Source: VAZQ01 sp036557705
GTDB taxonomy: Bacteria > Pseudomonadota > Alphaproteobacteria > Rhizobiales > Xanthobacteraceae
DNA length: 64,000 nucleotides
Reading direction: 5' to 3'
NCBI GenBank assembly: GCA_036557705.1
Contig: DATBHB010000087.1
Span: forward strand, 1-64,000
Position numbers and translations under genes: made by a program. Numbering within the stretch: position 1 is the first letter of the stretch; the number at the start of each line of letters is the position of its first letter. The notes below the pieces were generated by a model. The model made no database searches. It was not told where the DNA came from and worked only from the letters and a program-made list of their open reading frames with translations. Shown here piece by piece: positions 42,733 through 52,425 of the stretch.

Positions 42733-44943
42733 ATGACGTCCGCGAGCAAACTTGATCGTCGGGCATTTCTAGTCCGGGCAAGCCTGGCGGCGGGCGGTTT
42801 GGCCATCCAGTATTCAGCGCCGGCTAATTCGAGCCTGCGGCATGGTTCTCAAGCGCAACCCGAACTCACCTGCTGGATGGTTATTGCAACCGACGATGCC
42901 GTGACCATTCGCGTTGCCCACGCCGAAATGGGTCAAGGCTCCTCCACCGGGCTTGCCATGCTGGTCGCCGAGGAACTGGACTGCGATTGGACAAAGGTCC
43001 GCATCGAGTTCGTATCGCCACAGGAAAACCTGCGCCGCGGCCGCGTCTGGGGAAGAATGACGACCGGCGCCAGCCGATCAATCCCCAGCTCACAGGATCA
43101 CCTGCGCCGCGCCGGCGCGATTGCGCGCACCATGCTCGTTTCGGCTGCGGCTGCGCGCTGGAATGTGCCGGCAAGCCAATGCACTGCACACAACAGCATC
43201 ATCAGGCACGCTCGTACAGGGCAGACTGTGAGCTACGGAGCGGTGGCCGAAGCGGCCGCTAAAGCTGCGCCGCCTGGCGAAGTGAGTCTCAAGGACCCGC
43301 GCGATTGGGCGCTCCTCGGCACACCGCAGCGTCGTCGCGACGTTTATCAGAAGATCACCGGCCAGCCTGTCTATGCGATAGACGTGCAGGTCCCCAACAT
43401 GCTTCATGCGGGAATCGTGCACTGCCCGGTTTTCGGCGGATCGCTGAGGACCCTCGACACGACGTCAGCAGCCGCGATGCCGGGCGTGCGCCAAATCGTG
43501 CGCTTGCCCGCTGCGGTGGCCGTAATCGCCGATACGTGGTGGCGCGCCAAGCGTGCTGTCGAGGCACTGCGGATCGAGTGGGACGACCGCGGCAATGGCT
43601 GTCTTTCCACCGAGAAGATCTGCGCACACATACGTTCCGGGCTCGACGCGCCCGCAGCAACTCTTGGACGCTCCAACGGCGACGTGGCTCGTGGCCTCGC
43701 AAGCGCGGCGCAGCGTATCGTGGCCGAATACGCTGTGCCATTCCTTGCTCACGCGACCATGGAACCGCAGACGTGCACGGCACATGTGCGGTCCGATGGC
43801 GTCGAAATCTGGGTCCCGACCCAGGATGCCATGACGGCGCTGGTGACAGCGGCTGACGCTGCGGGTGTTGCGAACGATCGCGTCACGGTGCACACGACAC
43901 TTCTCGGCGGCGGCTTCGGCCGGCGCGGCGCGATCCAGGATTATGTCCGAGAGGCCGTGCTCATCGCCAAGGAAGTCGATCAGCCGGTCAAACTGCTCTG
44001 GACTCGAGAAGAGGATATTGGCCACGATTTCTATCGGCCGATCGGGATGGCGCGTCTCGAAGCCGGCCTGGATGTGCGGGGCATGCCGCTCGCCTGGCAT
44101 ATCCGGCTCGCGGGTCCATCATTCGTGGCCTCACTCGGACCGATCCACCTGGTTGACCGCACTTTCGTCAGCGGCCTCGCCGAAGAAATGCCGTACGATG
44201 TACCAAATTACCTCGTCGATTTCGTCGTCCGGCAGAGCGCGGTACCGCCCGGACTGTGGCGCGGCATCAACTATGTTCAGAATGCCTATTACCGAGAATG
44301 TTTTATCGACGAGATGGCGCACGCGGCGGGACTCGACCCGGTCTTCTACCGGCGGAGTTTGTTGCGTAACAGCCCGCGAAATCTAGCCGTCCTCGACGCA
44401 GCAGCGAAACGGGCGAACTGGAGTTTGCCTCCGCGTCGCGGCGTATTTCGGGGCGTGGCGCTCAATGCGGCCGGCGGCAGCTATTGTGCGCAGGTCGTCG
44501 AGCTATCCGTCGTGGATGGCGACCTGCGCGTGCATCGCGTGATCTCGGCAATCGACTGCGGTCATGCAGTCAATCCGCTTTCGATCAAGATGCAGACCGA
44601 AGGCGCAGTTGCGTATGCTTTGACGGCTGCGCTCTACGGCGAGATCACGATCGAGAATGGCAGAGTGGAGCAATCCAATTTCCACGATTACAGAATACTG
44701 CGGATGAACGAAATGCCGGAGGTGGAGACGGTGCTGGTACCGAGCGGCGGCTTTTGGGGCGGCGTAGGCGAAATGCCAGTGCCGCCGCTGGCGCCGGCGC
44801 TCTGCAATGCGATCTTTGCGGCTACCGGACAGCGCATCCGTTCATTGCCGGTCCAGAACCACCAGCTACGAAATCACGGCAGGCCGCGATCGGTGCCCCC
44901 GGCGAATGCCGCTATGGCGTCCAGCACCAATGCCAACCGCTAG
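42733..44943 (+). CDS. Xanthine dehydrogenase-family molybdopterin-binding subunit (IorB-like), orphan
   Basis: A 736-residue periplasmic molybdenum hydroxylase large subunit. The twin-arginine signal is DRRAFLVRASLAAGGLAI. Motifs are AHAEMGQGSSTGLAMLVAEE, VHTTLLGGGFGRRG (Mo-pterin loop), DCGHAVNP and the catalytic-Glu segment FWGGVGEMPVPPLAPALCNA. The family includes isoquinoline 1-oxidoreductase beta and aldehyde oxidoreductases; it normally partners a two-[2Fe-2S] small subunit (IorA type). None is encoded on either side. The electron route and substrate are therefore unknown. GAGGAG precedes the ATG at 42733. Its end overlaps the next gene by 32 bp. Confidence 0.88.
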   Translation: MTSASKLDRRAFLVRASLAAGGLAIQYSAPANSSLRHGSQAQPELTCWMVIATDDAVTIRVAHAEMGQGSSTGLAMLVAEELDCDWTKVRIEFVSPQENLRRGRVWGRMTTGASRSIPSSQDHLRRAGAIARTMLVSAAAARWNVPASQCTAHNSIIRHARTGQTVSYGAVAEAAAKAAPPGEVSLKDPRDWALLGTPQRRRDVYQKITGQPVYAIDVQVPNMLHAGIVHCPVFGGSLRTLDTTSAAAMPGVRQIVRLPAAVAVIADTWWRAKRAVEALRIEWDDRGNGCLSTEKICAHIRSGLDAPAATLGRSNGDVARGLASAAQRIVAEYAVPFLAHATMEPQTCTAHVRSDGVEIWVPTQDAMTALVTAADAAGVANDRVTVHTTLLGGGFGRRGAIQDYVREAVLIAKEVDQPVKLLWTREEDIGHDFYRPIGMARLEAGLDVRGMPLAWHIRLAGPSFVASLGPIHLVDRTFVSGLAEEMPYDVPNYLVDFVVRQSAVPPGLWRGINYVQNAYYRECFIDEMAHAAGLDPVFYRRSLLRNSPRNLAVLDAAAKRANWSLPPRRGVFRGVALNAAGGSYCAQVVELSVVDGDLRVHRVISAIDCGHAVNPLSIKMQTEGAVAYALTAALYGEITIENGRVEQSNFHDYRILRMNEMPEVETVLVPSGGFWGGVGEMPVPPLAPALCNAIFAATGQRIRSLPVQNHQLRNHGRPRSVPPANAAMASSTNANR

Positions 44944-45259
44944 GTTCGTATGTGCATCGTCTCCCGGTGAGAGGGTTCACATAGACGGGGTTCACAATTA
45001 CTGGGGCTGCATAAGGCGTTGGTACCGGGGCTGCATAGGGTCCTGGCCCGTAGGCGTAGCCCGGCGCGACATACGGAGCCGGCGCGACGACGGTACCACG
45101 GTAGGCGGCAGGTGGAGGAGCATAGTAAGGACCGGGCGCATACTGGGCCCCCGGCGGAACGAAATCAGCAGCAAATGACGCTCCGGCGGTGATCAAGACT
45201 GACATGCCGGCGACTGCCGAAAGCGCCAATCGCGAAAGCTGGACTGTTCGATTCGTCAT
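44912..45259 (-). CDS. Small secreted Pro/Tyr/Ala-rich protein
   Basis: A 115-residue protein with signal peptide (LALSAVAGMSVLITAGASFA) and a proline/tyrosine-rich body (YAPGPYYAPPPAAYRGTVVA, YVAPGYAYGPGPYAAPVPTP). The C-terminus NPLTGRRCTYEPSGWHWCWT carries two Cys. Its composition resembles the secreted protein at 41496-41981. The ATG at 45259 has AGGGAG at good spacing. The end overlaps the convergent molybdenum hydroxylase gene by 32 bp. Confidence 0.65.
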   Translation of the reverse strand: MTNRTVQLSRLALSAVAGMSVLITAGASFAADFVPPGAQYAPGPYYAPPPAAYRGTVVAPAPYVAPGYAYGPGPYAAPVPTPYAAPVIVNPVYVNPLTGRRCTYEPSGWHWCWTP

Positions 45260-45432
45260 ACGCATCTCCCTTACTGGACCGCAAGGTGGAATATCGAGCC
45301 AACGTGCATAATTATCTGAAGTTCCGCGGCAAGGAGCACCTGGCGGAGTGCCGGGGACGGCTACTGGACCTGTCCCCGGCGTGCCCTTTCGGGGCGGATC
45401 AGGTGAGAAGCGGAGCAAGGACTCCGCCCCGG

Positions 45433-46959
45433 TCAGGCGCGAGCGAACGGAATTGCGACAAACCTGGTCATATCGGCCGACTTCACCCGCATCAGCACGG
45501 CGCGTTTGCCATTCTTGTGCGCATCGGCGACCGCGTCGCGCACATCCGTCGGAGTGGCAACCTTCTTGCCAGCCACTTCCAGGATGACGTCGCCGGTCTT
45601 GAGGCCGTGTTCGGCCGCAAGCCCGTTGCTGTCCACCTCGGTCACGAGCACTCCTTCGGAGCCGCTGCCGGCGACCTGGCCGGCCGGCGCGAGGGTAAGC
45701 CCGAGTCTCGGCACGTCGGTGGCTTTGGAGCCATTGTCCGGCGCGCCCGCCCGCGCATCACGATCCTTCGGCAACTCGGCGAGCGCGAGCGAGAAATTCT
45801 TGGCCTCACCCTTGCGCCAAACCGACAGCTTGACTGTGGCGCCGGGCGCCATTGCACCGATCTGCCGAGCAAGATCGTGAGCGTCCTTCACGCTCTGGCC
45901 GTTGACCGCCGTGATCACATCGCCAGAGAGAATCCCGGCTTTCGCAGCGGGACTGCCGGCTTGCGGCTCGGTGACCAGCGCGCCCTCGGTTCCTTTCATG
46001 CCGAGGCTCTCGGCAATGTCGTCGGTGACCGGCTGGATTTGTACGCCCATCCAGCCGCGGCTGACGAAGCCATTATCCTTGAGTTGGGCGACGACCGACT
46101 TCACCGTGTCGGCCGGAATGTCGAAGGCGATGCCCACCGATCCGCCAGAGGGCGAGAAGATCATCGTGTTCACCCCGACGACGTTGCCGTCCATGTCGAA
46201 GGTCGGGCCGCCGGAATTGCCTTTGTTGACCGGCGCGTCGATCTGAATGAAATCGTCGTAGGGGCCGGCCCCGATGTCGCGGCTGCGGGCCGAGACGATG
46301 CCCGCCGTCACCGTCCCGCCGAGGCCGAACGGATTGCCGACGGCCACAACCCAGTCGCCGATCCGCGGCGCCTTGTCGGCGAGCTTGACGAAGGGGAAAT
46401 CGCTGCCGCCCTCGGCTTTGATCACGGCAAGATCGGTGCGCGGATCGGTGCCGATCACCTTGGCGCTGTAGGTCTTGCCGTCATCGGTCGTGACCTCAAC
46501 GGATTTTGCTTTATCCACGACGTGATTGTTGGTCACCGCATAGCCGTCGGCGCTGATGAAGAAGCCTGAGCCCTGGGCACTAACCGAGCGAGGAACGGAT
46601 TGCCGTTGGTTATCCGGCAAATCTTCGCCAAAGGGCATTCCGAAGCGGCGGAAGAAACGCTGCATTGGCAAATTCTGCGAGAACGGCCAATCGTCCTGGA
46701 AGCTCATCGTCTGCGCGCCGGCATCCATTTTGACGCGTACCGAGATCACGGCGGGTTTGACCTTCTCCACGAGATCGGCAAACCCCGCGGGGTGTTGCGC
46801 GCCTTCCGCGGCGCGTGCCGGCGAAGCCGTCAACAGTGCTGACGGGGCGAAACCGCCGGGCCCGATTGCGAGCGCGGCGATACCCATCGTTGCAGTCGTG
46901 GCGAGAAGAACCAAGCGACGCGGCGAAACACCGTGCGGCCAGTTACGTGCTGCTCTCAT
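45433..46959 (-). CDS. Do family serine endopeptidase (DegP/DegQ-like)
   Basis: A periplasmic trypsin-like protease and chaperone of 508 residues. It has a signal or anchor segment (RLVLLATTATMGIAALAIGP), the catalytic triad His146 (TNNHVV), Asp176 (RTDLAV) and Ser249 (NKGNSGGP), and two PDZ domains (about 300-390 and 405-500; RGWMGVQIQPV, VPRLGLTLAP). The family degrades misfolded envelope proteins in stress. The ATG at 46959 is used; GGAG lies 10 nt upstream. No adjacent stress regulator is encoded; the neighbouring two-component pair is transcribed the other way. Confidence 0.93.
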   Translation of the reverse strand: MRAARNWPHGVSPRRLVLLATTATMGIAALAIGPGGFAPSALLTASPARAAEGAQHPAGFADLVEKVKPAVISVRVKMDAGAQTMSFQDDWPFSQNLPMQRFFRRFGMPFGEDLPDNQRQSVPRSVSAQGSGFFISADGYAVTNNHVVDKAKSVEVTTDDGKTYSAKVIGTDPRTDLAVIKAEGGSDFPFVKLADKAPRIGDWVVAVGNPFGLGGTVTAGIVSARSRDIGAGPYDDFIQIDAPVNKGNSGGPTFDMDGNVVGVNTMIFSPSGGSVGIAFDIPADTVKSVVAQLKDNGFVSRGWMGVQIQPVTDDIAESLGMKGTEGALVTEPQAGSPAAKAGILSGDVITAVNGQSVKDAHDLARQIGAMAPGATVKLSVWRKGEAKNFSLALAELPKDRDARAGAPDNGSKATDVPRLGLTLAPAGQVAGSGSEGVLVTEVDSNGLAAEHGLKTGDVILEVAGKKVATPTDVRDAVADAHKNGKRAVLMRVKSADMTRFVAIPFARA

Positions 46960-47533
46960 GATGACGTTCTCCAATTGCTTCGACGCCGGAAGGCGGCGTC
47001 GCTCTGCCGGGATAAATGGCGGCGGCTCTCTTACGGCGAGGTGGCTGCAAAATTAATTTTCAGCAATCAAGACCCAGAACACGCCTGTGTGATGCCGCCG
47101 TATGAAAATCTATCGCGATGTTGACATATCAAATTGCGCAATTTTTGACCTTTCATGCCCGCGCATAGTGCATCGAAGACGCGCGTGAACGCGGCTGGTG
47201 TCGCGGGCATCCACGTCTTTTTTGTCATGGCCTCATTTTGCCTAACCCTCAGGAGCATCGACAGTCGGCACTTGCCAACTGTGGATGCATCTTGACGGAT
47301 GAGGTGGCCCGATCTGCGCGCAGGAGCGCAAGCGCGCACCAAAAGGCCTGAACGCTGAATTTACCAAGAGAGAATTTCGCCGGATGCGATAACAGCGATG
47401 ACATCCGCCGGCTGATATTATGGCGTTTTCCGCGGCTCCGATACCTGAACCAAAGGACAATATCGGCGGTCGCGGTTTGGAGTCATCATCGTCATGGGGG
47501 TCACTGGGGGTCACTCAAACCGGCGCCGAGAGC
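46960..47533. other. Intergenic region, no gene recognised
   Basis: This 574-bp gap holds the upstream region of the Do-type protease (minus strand) and that of the next rightward gene. A 10-bp direct repeat (GGGGGTCACT twice, about 47496-47514) is near the right end. No strong hairpin, RNA gene or known repeat unit was found. Confidence 0.4.
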
Positions 47534-47980
47534 ATGACCCACCCGATTGACCGTCCAAGTGTTGGGCTCAGTATCTATGTGACGCTCTGTTGCGTCGGGG
47601 CTACGGCGTTTGCCCTGTGGATGTATGCGCTCCTGGTGCCGATCCGAGCGGATAATCCCGGCTTGACCGCTTACAAGCCCCCGCCCGCCGCGGTCGTCAA
47701 TTACAGGCCCGCCGCGCTTCCTTCGGCGCCGCCGCGCGACGCGCTCAAGGTGGCGGATCCCAAGCCGCCGCTTTCGAGCAAGGAGATGAGCGCCGAGGTC
47801 GCTGCGGCGCCGGCGCTGCAACACCCGGGTGACATGAAAGACACACGCACCACGGCCATAAGAATGAAAAGAGCCGCTCCGAAGCGGCAGGTCACAGTCC
47901 GTCGAAACGACCCGCGCCAAAAGCGCAACGAATTCGCTTTCCAGCCCTTTTTCGGCGGCGGTTTCCGGCCTTGGAATTGA
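47534..47980 (+). CDS. Hypothetical single-pass membrane protein
   Basis: A 148-residue protein with one membrane helix (LSIYVTLCCVGATAFALWMY, residues 10-33), then a Pro/Ala/Lys-rich region (YKPPPAAVVNYRPAALPSAP) and a basic tail (RMKRAAPKRQVTVRRNDPRQ). It ends FQPFFGGGFRPWN. No enzymatic domain is seen; a linker or cell-wall-binding role is possible. The ATG at 47534 was chosen because the helix then starts near the N-terminus. Confidence 0.6.
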   Translation: MTHPIDRPSVGLSIYVTLCCVGATAFALWMYALLVPIRADNPGLTAYKPPPAAVVNYRPAALPSAPPRDALKVADPKPPLSSKEMSAEVAAAPALQHPGDMKDTRTTAIRMKRAAPKRQVTVRRNDPRQKRNEFAFQPFFGGGFRPWN

Positions 47981-48236
47981 ATCGCCGGCGAAATCCGATT
48001 TGTGTGGCGCACCTCATGACGCGTCTGCAATCGCAGGTTGCACTTTATTTTTTGTGCCAGCGTGAGCCGCCATGGCCCAATCGAAAGCTGGTTCTGCGCC
48101 GCTCCGTCGTCATGCTTCGCATGATTTAACACCCTAACGGCTATTCGTTTTTGCCATTGATCCACATCAGTTCATTGGATTAGGGTGACCACGCTGGGCT
48201 GGGCTCGCGCGAAATTCTTGTGCGAGGGTATTGGGT

Positions 48237-50087
48237 ATGAGGCGGTTCTCGGCGTGCCTGGGCGCGGCACTCCTGCTTTGTGTGGCATTCGCCCCGGCAG
48301 CGGCGGAGCCCCGGCGGGTCTTGCTGCTGCACTCGTTCGGCCGGGATTTTGCACCGTTCAGCGATTTCGCCGCCCATTTCCGCGAGCTGTTGGTCAAGCA
48401 ATCGCGAGAGCCTATCGATCTCTACGAGGCGTCGGTCGAGACTGCGCGATTCAAAGCTTCCTTTGAAGACAAGGCTCTGGTCGAGTATTTGCGCGCGCTA
48501 TTCGCAGAGCGCAGACTGGACCTGATTGTGACGCTGGGCGGTCCGGCCGCACAATTTGTCCAGCAAAATCGGCCGCGATTGTTCACCACCACGGCTGTCC
48601 TGATGTCCGCGCTTGACCAGCGGCGGGTCGATTTAGCCGAATTGACTGCCCAGGACACCGTCGTCGCCGCGACAATCGATCTGTCGGTGCTTGTCGATAA
48701 CATTCTGCGCTTGCTCCCGGACACAGCCGAAATCGCAGTACCGATCGGCGCTTCTCCATTGGAGAAGTATTGGGTCGGGGAAATGCCTCGGGAACTCCAG
48801 CGGTTCACGAAGCGTGTCAAATTCACTTGGTGGGACGAGCTGTCGTTGGACCGGATGCGCGCGCGCGCCGCTGCGCTTCCGGCACGCTCGGCCATGCTGT
48901 ATTTTCTGATTACCGTAGACGCGGACGGCGTTCCCTACGAGCAGGATCGCGCACTCGACGATCTCCATGCGGTTGCCAATGCTCCGATCTTCGGTTTCGC
49001 TGCCGGTGCCTTCGGCCGAGGCATCGTCGGCGGCCCGCTGCTTTCAAACGAACAGCTCGCGCAGCGTGCAGTCGGAGTGGCGCTCCGCATTTTTAGCGGC
49101 GTGACGCCAGGCGACATCAAGACCGAGCCCCTCGGGCTGGGCCAAGCGATATACGACTGGAGAGAGCTGCAGCGCTGGGGCATCAGCGAAGCCCGTCTGC
49201 CCGGCGGCAGTCTCGTCTATTTCCGCAGCTTGACGGTGTGGGAGCGATTTCGCTGGGAGATCATCTGGGTGGTTTCCGTTATCGTGCTGCAATACGGGAT
49301 CATTCATTGGTTGTTGTTCGAGCGCCATCGCCGCCGATACGCTGAATTGGAATCCCGCAGCCGTCAGCGCGAAGTCATCCACATGGATCGGGCCACCGTG
49401 GCAGGCGCTCTCTCGGCATCTTTTGCCCACGAGCTCAACCAGCCGTTGGGCGCGATTTTGAGCAATGCCGAAGCGGCAGAAATGCTGCTTGGGGCGAACC
49501 GGCCGGACCTCGATCAGGTGAAGGCAATTCTCGCCGACATTCGCCAGGCAGATCTGCACGCCGCAAATATCATTGGAGATTTTCGCAAATTGCTGAAGCA
49601 AACGGCCGAGTTCGAGCTCCAGGACTTTGACCTTAACGAGGCGATTTCCGGAGCGATGCGGATGCTTTCTCCGGAAGCCCGGAAAAGGGGAATCGTCCTG
49701 CGCCCAAATGGCATGTATGCCGCTTTGCCGGTGCGCGCCGACCAAATAGAAGTTCAGCAGGTCCTGTTGAACCTGGCAACCAATGGCATGGACGCGATGG
49801 GCAACTCCGCTCCGGGGGCGCGAGAGCTTGCGATTGAAACCGCATTGAACGGAAGTTCTGAGGTCGAAGTATCGGTGAGCGATACTGGGACCGGCATTCC
49901 GAAGGACAAGCTCAAGGATATCTTCAAGACATTCTATACGACCAAGCAACAGGGCACCGGGCTGGGACTCTCGATCGCACGCACCATTGTCGAAAGCTAC
50001 GGCGGGAAGATTTGGGCGGAAAATCGCATCGGACGCGGTGCGGTGTTCCGGTTCACCCTGCCCTTGGCCAAGCCGCAAGCGGCGTAG
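48237..50087 (+). CDS. Sensor histidine kinase with ABC substrate-binding-like periplasmic domain
   Basis: A 616-residue kinase: signal segment (SACLGAALLLCVAFAPAAA), a periplasmic domain like that of ABC-type binding proteins (about 25-335: RRVLLLHSFGRDFAPFSDFA, LIVTLGGPAAQFVQQNRPRL), one membrane helix (about 340-362, IIWVVSVIVLQYGIIHWLLF), then HisKA with His398 (SFAHELNQPLGAIL) and HATPase (NLATNGMDAM, DTGTGIPKDK, GTGLGLSIA). It senses an exported ligand and feeds the response regulator 126 bp downstream. The GHKL catalytic set is complete. The start is ATG 48237; a TTG at 48231 would add two residues. Confidence 0.9.
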   Translation: MRRFSACLGAALLLCVAFAPAAAEPRRVLLLHSFGRDFAPFSDFAAHFRELLVKQSREPIDLYEASVETARFKASFEDKALVEYLRALFAERRLDLIVTLGGPAAQFVQQNRPRLFTTTAVLMSALDQRRVDLAELTAQDTVVAATIDLSVLVDNILRLLPDTAEIAVPIGASPLEKYWVGEMPRELQRFTKRVKFTWWDELSLDRMRARAAALPARSAMLYFLITVDADGVPYEQDRALDDLHAVANAPIFGFAAGAFGRGIVGGPLLSNEQLAQRAVGVALRIFSGVTPGDIKTEPLGLGQAIYDWRELQRWGISEARLPGGSLVYFRSLTVWERFRWEIIWVVSVIVLQYGIIHWLLFERHRRRYAELESRSRQREVIHMDRATVAGALSASFAHELNQPLGAILSNAEAAEMLLGANRPDLDQVKAILADIRQADLHAANIIGDFRKLLKQTAEFELQDFDLNEAISGAMRMLSPEARKRGIVLRPNGMYAALPVRADQIEVQQVLLNLATNGMDAMGNSAPGARELAIETALNGSSEVEVSVSDTGTGIPKDKLKDIFKTFYTTKQQGTGLGLSIARTIVESYGGKIWAENRIGRGAVFRFTLPLAKPQAA

Positions 50088-50213
50088 ACCCGATTGCGGC
50101 TGTTGTCGGCTGCACCAGGCTTGCAACGTTCCGGGGGAAACTGCACCAAAGGACAATGGTGCTCCAATGCTCCTCGTGCATATCATCGCGAAAACCGATG
50201 GAAATTTCTGCAT

Positions 50214-50579
50214 ATGATTGGGCCGAAGACGGTTGCGGTCGTCGACGATGAAGCGGCGATGCGCAAGGCGGTGGTGCGCCTGCTGAGCGCAAACGGGTTT
50301 GCCACGCGGGATTATGCTTCGGCTGAAGAATTCCTCAACTGCCCGGCGGCGCGCGAATCGGCTTGCCTCGTCGTCGATATCAATTTGGGCGGCATATCCG
50401 GCATCGAGCTGCGCCGCCAACTCAAGGCATCGGGATCGAAGCTTCCCGTCATATTTATCACCGGCATTGATCGTACGGCTACACAAAGGGAAGCCATGGA
50501 AGCAGGATGCGTCGGGTATCTGCCCAAGCCGTTTGCTGGAAACGTGCTGATCGCCATGATCGCCAAGGCAACCGAGTAG
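50214..50579 (+). CDS. Response regulator receiver protein (single domain)
   Basis: A 121-residue CheY-like receiver with acidic Asp11-Asp12, phosphorylated Asp55 (CLVVDINLGGISG), Thr83 and Lys105 (PKPF). The pattern VAVVDDEAAMRKAVVRLLSA and YASAEEFL is that of FixJ-type receivers, but the DNA-binding domain is missing. It is likely phosphorylated by the upstream kinase. Output must go through a partner protein or a second kinase. The ATG at 50214 has only a weak GGAAA upstream. Confidence 0.9.
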   Translation: MIGPKTVAVVDDEAAMRKAVVRLLSANGFATRDYASAEEFLNCPAARESACLVVDINLGGISGIELRRQLKASGSKLPVIFITGIDRTATQREAMEAGCVGYLPKPFAGNVLIAMIAKATE

Positions 50580-50752
50580 TCAGGGACGCTGGTAAGCGCT
50601 TGTAGTGTATTTTTTTAGCCACAGGTTCCTACTTTGTGCGAATTTGCGTCCAAATTCGAATAATGGGTGGCGCAAATCAGTTTAGAATGCTCCTTGCCCG
50701 GCGCTGCGGCGGCGGACCGTTTCGCTCAGGGGAATGGGTCGGGAGTGCCATT

Positions 50753-51835
50753 ATGATAGAATTGCCAGCCGCCTCCCAGGCGAGAAGCCGCCGGCCGATG
50801 GCTCTCGGGGCGCTGGGTCTGTTAGCGATCGCGATCACATCACTGCCGCGCGCTGCTCAGGCCGACGAAGGCGGCGTGAGTTTCTGGATTCCGGGCTTCT
50901 TCGGGAGCCTTGCGGCGACTCCGCAGCAGCCGGGATGGTCATTTGCCGACATCCTTTACAATACCTCGGTCAAGGCCGGCGGCGACGTCGCCCTGGCGCG
51001 CGAATTTCAAATCGGCAACGTTCCACTGCATTTTTCCGGGAGCGCGAGCGCCAGTGTGAAGGCCGATGTGGGCATCGACGTAGCCATTCCGCAATACGTC
51101 TTGGCCACGCCGGTGCTGGGCGGCCAGGCAAGCGTCGCTCTGTTGGGCATCTATGGCCGTAACGACACGACGCTGGCCGGGATGCTGAACGGTACAATCA
51201 CTCCGCCCGGCGTCTCGTTCATGAAGTCCTTTAATCTGAGCGACACGACGTGGGGATTTGGCGACCTGATACCGCAGGTGTCGCTCCGCTGGAACAGCGG
51301 CGTAAACAACTGGATGATATATGGGACAGGAGACATCCCGGTCGGGGCTTATCAATCGACGCGCCTGGCGAACCTCGGCATCGGCCATGGCGCGGTCGAT
51401 GGCGGCGTTGGCTATACCTATTTCAATCCGCAGACCGGTCATGAATTCTCAGCCGTGCTCGGCCTCACCGGCAACCTTGAAAATACGTCGACCAATTATA
51501 CCAACGGGGTCGATATGCACCTCGATTGGGGTGCGTCGCAGTTCCTGAACAAGCAAGATATGATCGGCTTGGTCGGCTATGTGTACAAACAGATCAGTTG
51601 CGACAGCGGTTCCGGCGATCACGTCGGATGCTTCGAGTCGCAAGTGGTCGGCATCGGGCCGCAGATTGGCCACATCTTTCCGATCGGGAAGGACCTCCAG
51701 GGGTATTTGAACCTGAAAGCCTATGGGGAATTCGCCAACGAGCACCGGCCGGACGGCTGGAACGTGTGGCTTACCTTCGCGATCTCACCAGCGCCTCCCG
51801 CGGCTGCGCCATCCAAACCGATGTTCACAAAGTAG
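50753..51835 (+). CDS. Outer-membrane beta-barrel protein, SphA/phenol-MetA degradation family
   Basis: A 360-residue exported protein with a signal peptide (MALGALGLLAIAITSLPRAA, cleavage near AQADEG). The EGGVSFWIPGFFGSLAA start, ALLGIYGRNDTTLAG, the DLIPQVSLRWNSGVNNWMIY and GDIPVGAYQSTRLANLGIGH strands, and YTYFNPQTGHEFSAVLGLTG match the transporter-annotated outer-membrane family seen near aromatic degradation genes. The strand pattern suits a barrel of about 12 strands. Direct neighbours are the two-component genes, which might control it. The start is ATG 50753. Confidence 0.78.
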   Translation: MIELPAASQARSRRPMALGALGLLAIAITSLPRAAQADEGGVSFWIPGFFGSLAATPQQPGWSFADILYNTSVKAGGDVALAREFQIGNVPLHFSGSASASVKADVGIDVAIPQYVLATPVLGGQASVALLGIYGRNDTTLAGMLNGTITPPGVSFMKSFNLSDTTWGFGDLIPQVSLRWNSGVNNWMIYGTGDIPVGAYQSTRLANLGIGHGAVDGGVGYTYFNPQTGHEFSAVLGLTGNLENTSTNYTNGVDMHLDWGASQFLNKQDMIGLVGYVYKQISCDSGSGDHVGCFESQVVGIGPQIGHIFPIGKDLQGYLNLKAYGEFANEHRPDGWNVWLTFAISPAPPAAAPSKPMFTK

Positions 51836-52137
51836 CTCAGCCGGTTTGCGGCCGGCCAGCCCGCCCTCAACTCCCAAACCGGACAGCCGGCTCACTCCGT
51901 TTGGGGCGCGATTTGGCAAGGGAAGACGGCCCAGCGTTGAGAGCGGGGCTGGCCAGGGCTCAAACCGGCCGTCAATTGCGCCTCATCAGACCAATGGATG
52001 AGGTTCGCACGCGGCTTCCCTGTACTTTAGTACAATAGCCACCTGGGCCGTCATTAACGTATTAGTAACCTATTGGCGCCTCGGGGTGGCGCCTTGACAG
52101 TACAACGGGGGGTTACTGGACGTGAAAGAGACGTCTT
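51836..52137. other. Intergenic region with a short palindrome
   Basis: No gene is seen in these 302 bp. TGTACTTTAGTACA (52021-52034) is a perfect 6-bp inverted repeat, and GGCGCC-tcggggt-GGCGCC (about 52075-52093) forms a hairpin just before TTGACA. These may be promoter or operator elements of the small genes that follow. Confidence 0.4.
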
Positions 52138-52425
52138 ATGGTTGCATTGCGTCGAACTGCGCCCCGCGCCGCCGTGACCCTGGGCGGCATGCTTGCGTCA
52201 GTGCCCGCTGCCCTCAAGACGGGGCAAACGCAGGTTGCCAGCACCTCTAGCTCCGATCAATCCTCGCTGCCCTGCGACCGGCAGCTACGGTCCAAGGCCA
52301 GTCGTGCCTGCCTCCCTTCGGGTGCAGCCGGCGAAGGTGATTGCGCCTCTGCGCTCTCTACCGGCAGTGATCTGACCGCCTTCGCCAAGCGCTCCGAGCT
52401 CCGGCGCGGGAGGCAGTTGTCATGA
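52138..52425 (+). CDS. Hypothetical protein (low confidence)
   Basis: A possible 95-residue product, MVALRRTAPRAAVTLGGMLA followed by Ser- and Ala-rich sequence with three Cys. It is preceded by GAAAGAG and its stop overlaps the next start (ATGA), which favours coding. The N-terminus could be a weak signal peptide. No family is recognised, and it may be a spurious frame. Confidence 0.35.
   Translation: MVALRRTAPRAAVTLGGMLASVPAALKTGQTQVASTSSSDQSSLPCDRQLRSKASRACLPSGAAGEGDCASALSTGSDLTAFAKRSELRRGRQLS

Noticed and set aside
47067..47342. A possible small leftward gene in the gap before 47534
   Set aside because: The frame has no good ribosome site, no signal and no family resemblance; the gap otherwise looks non-coding.
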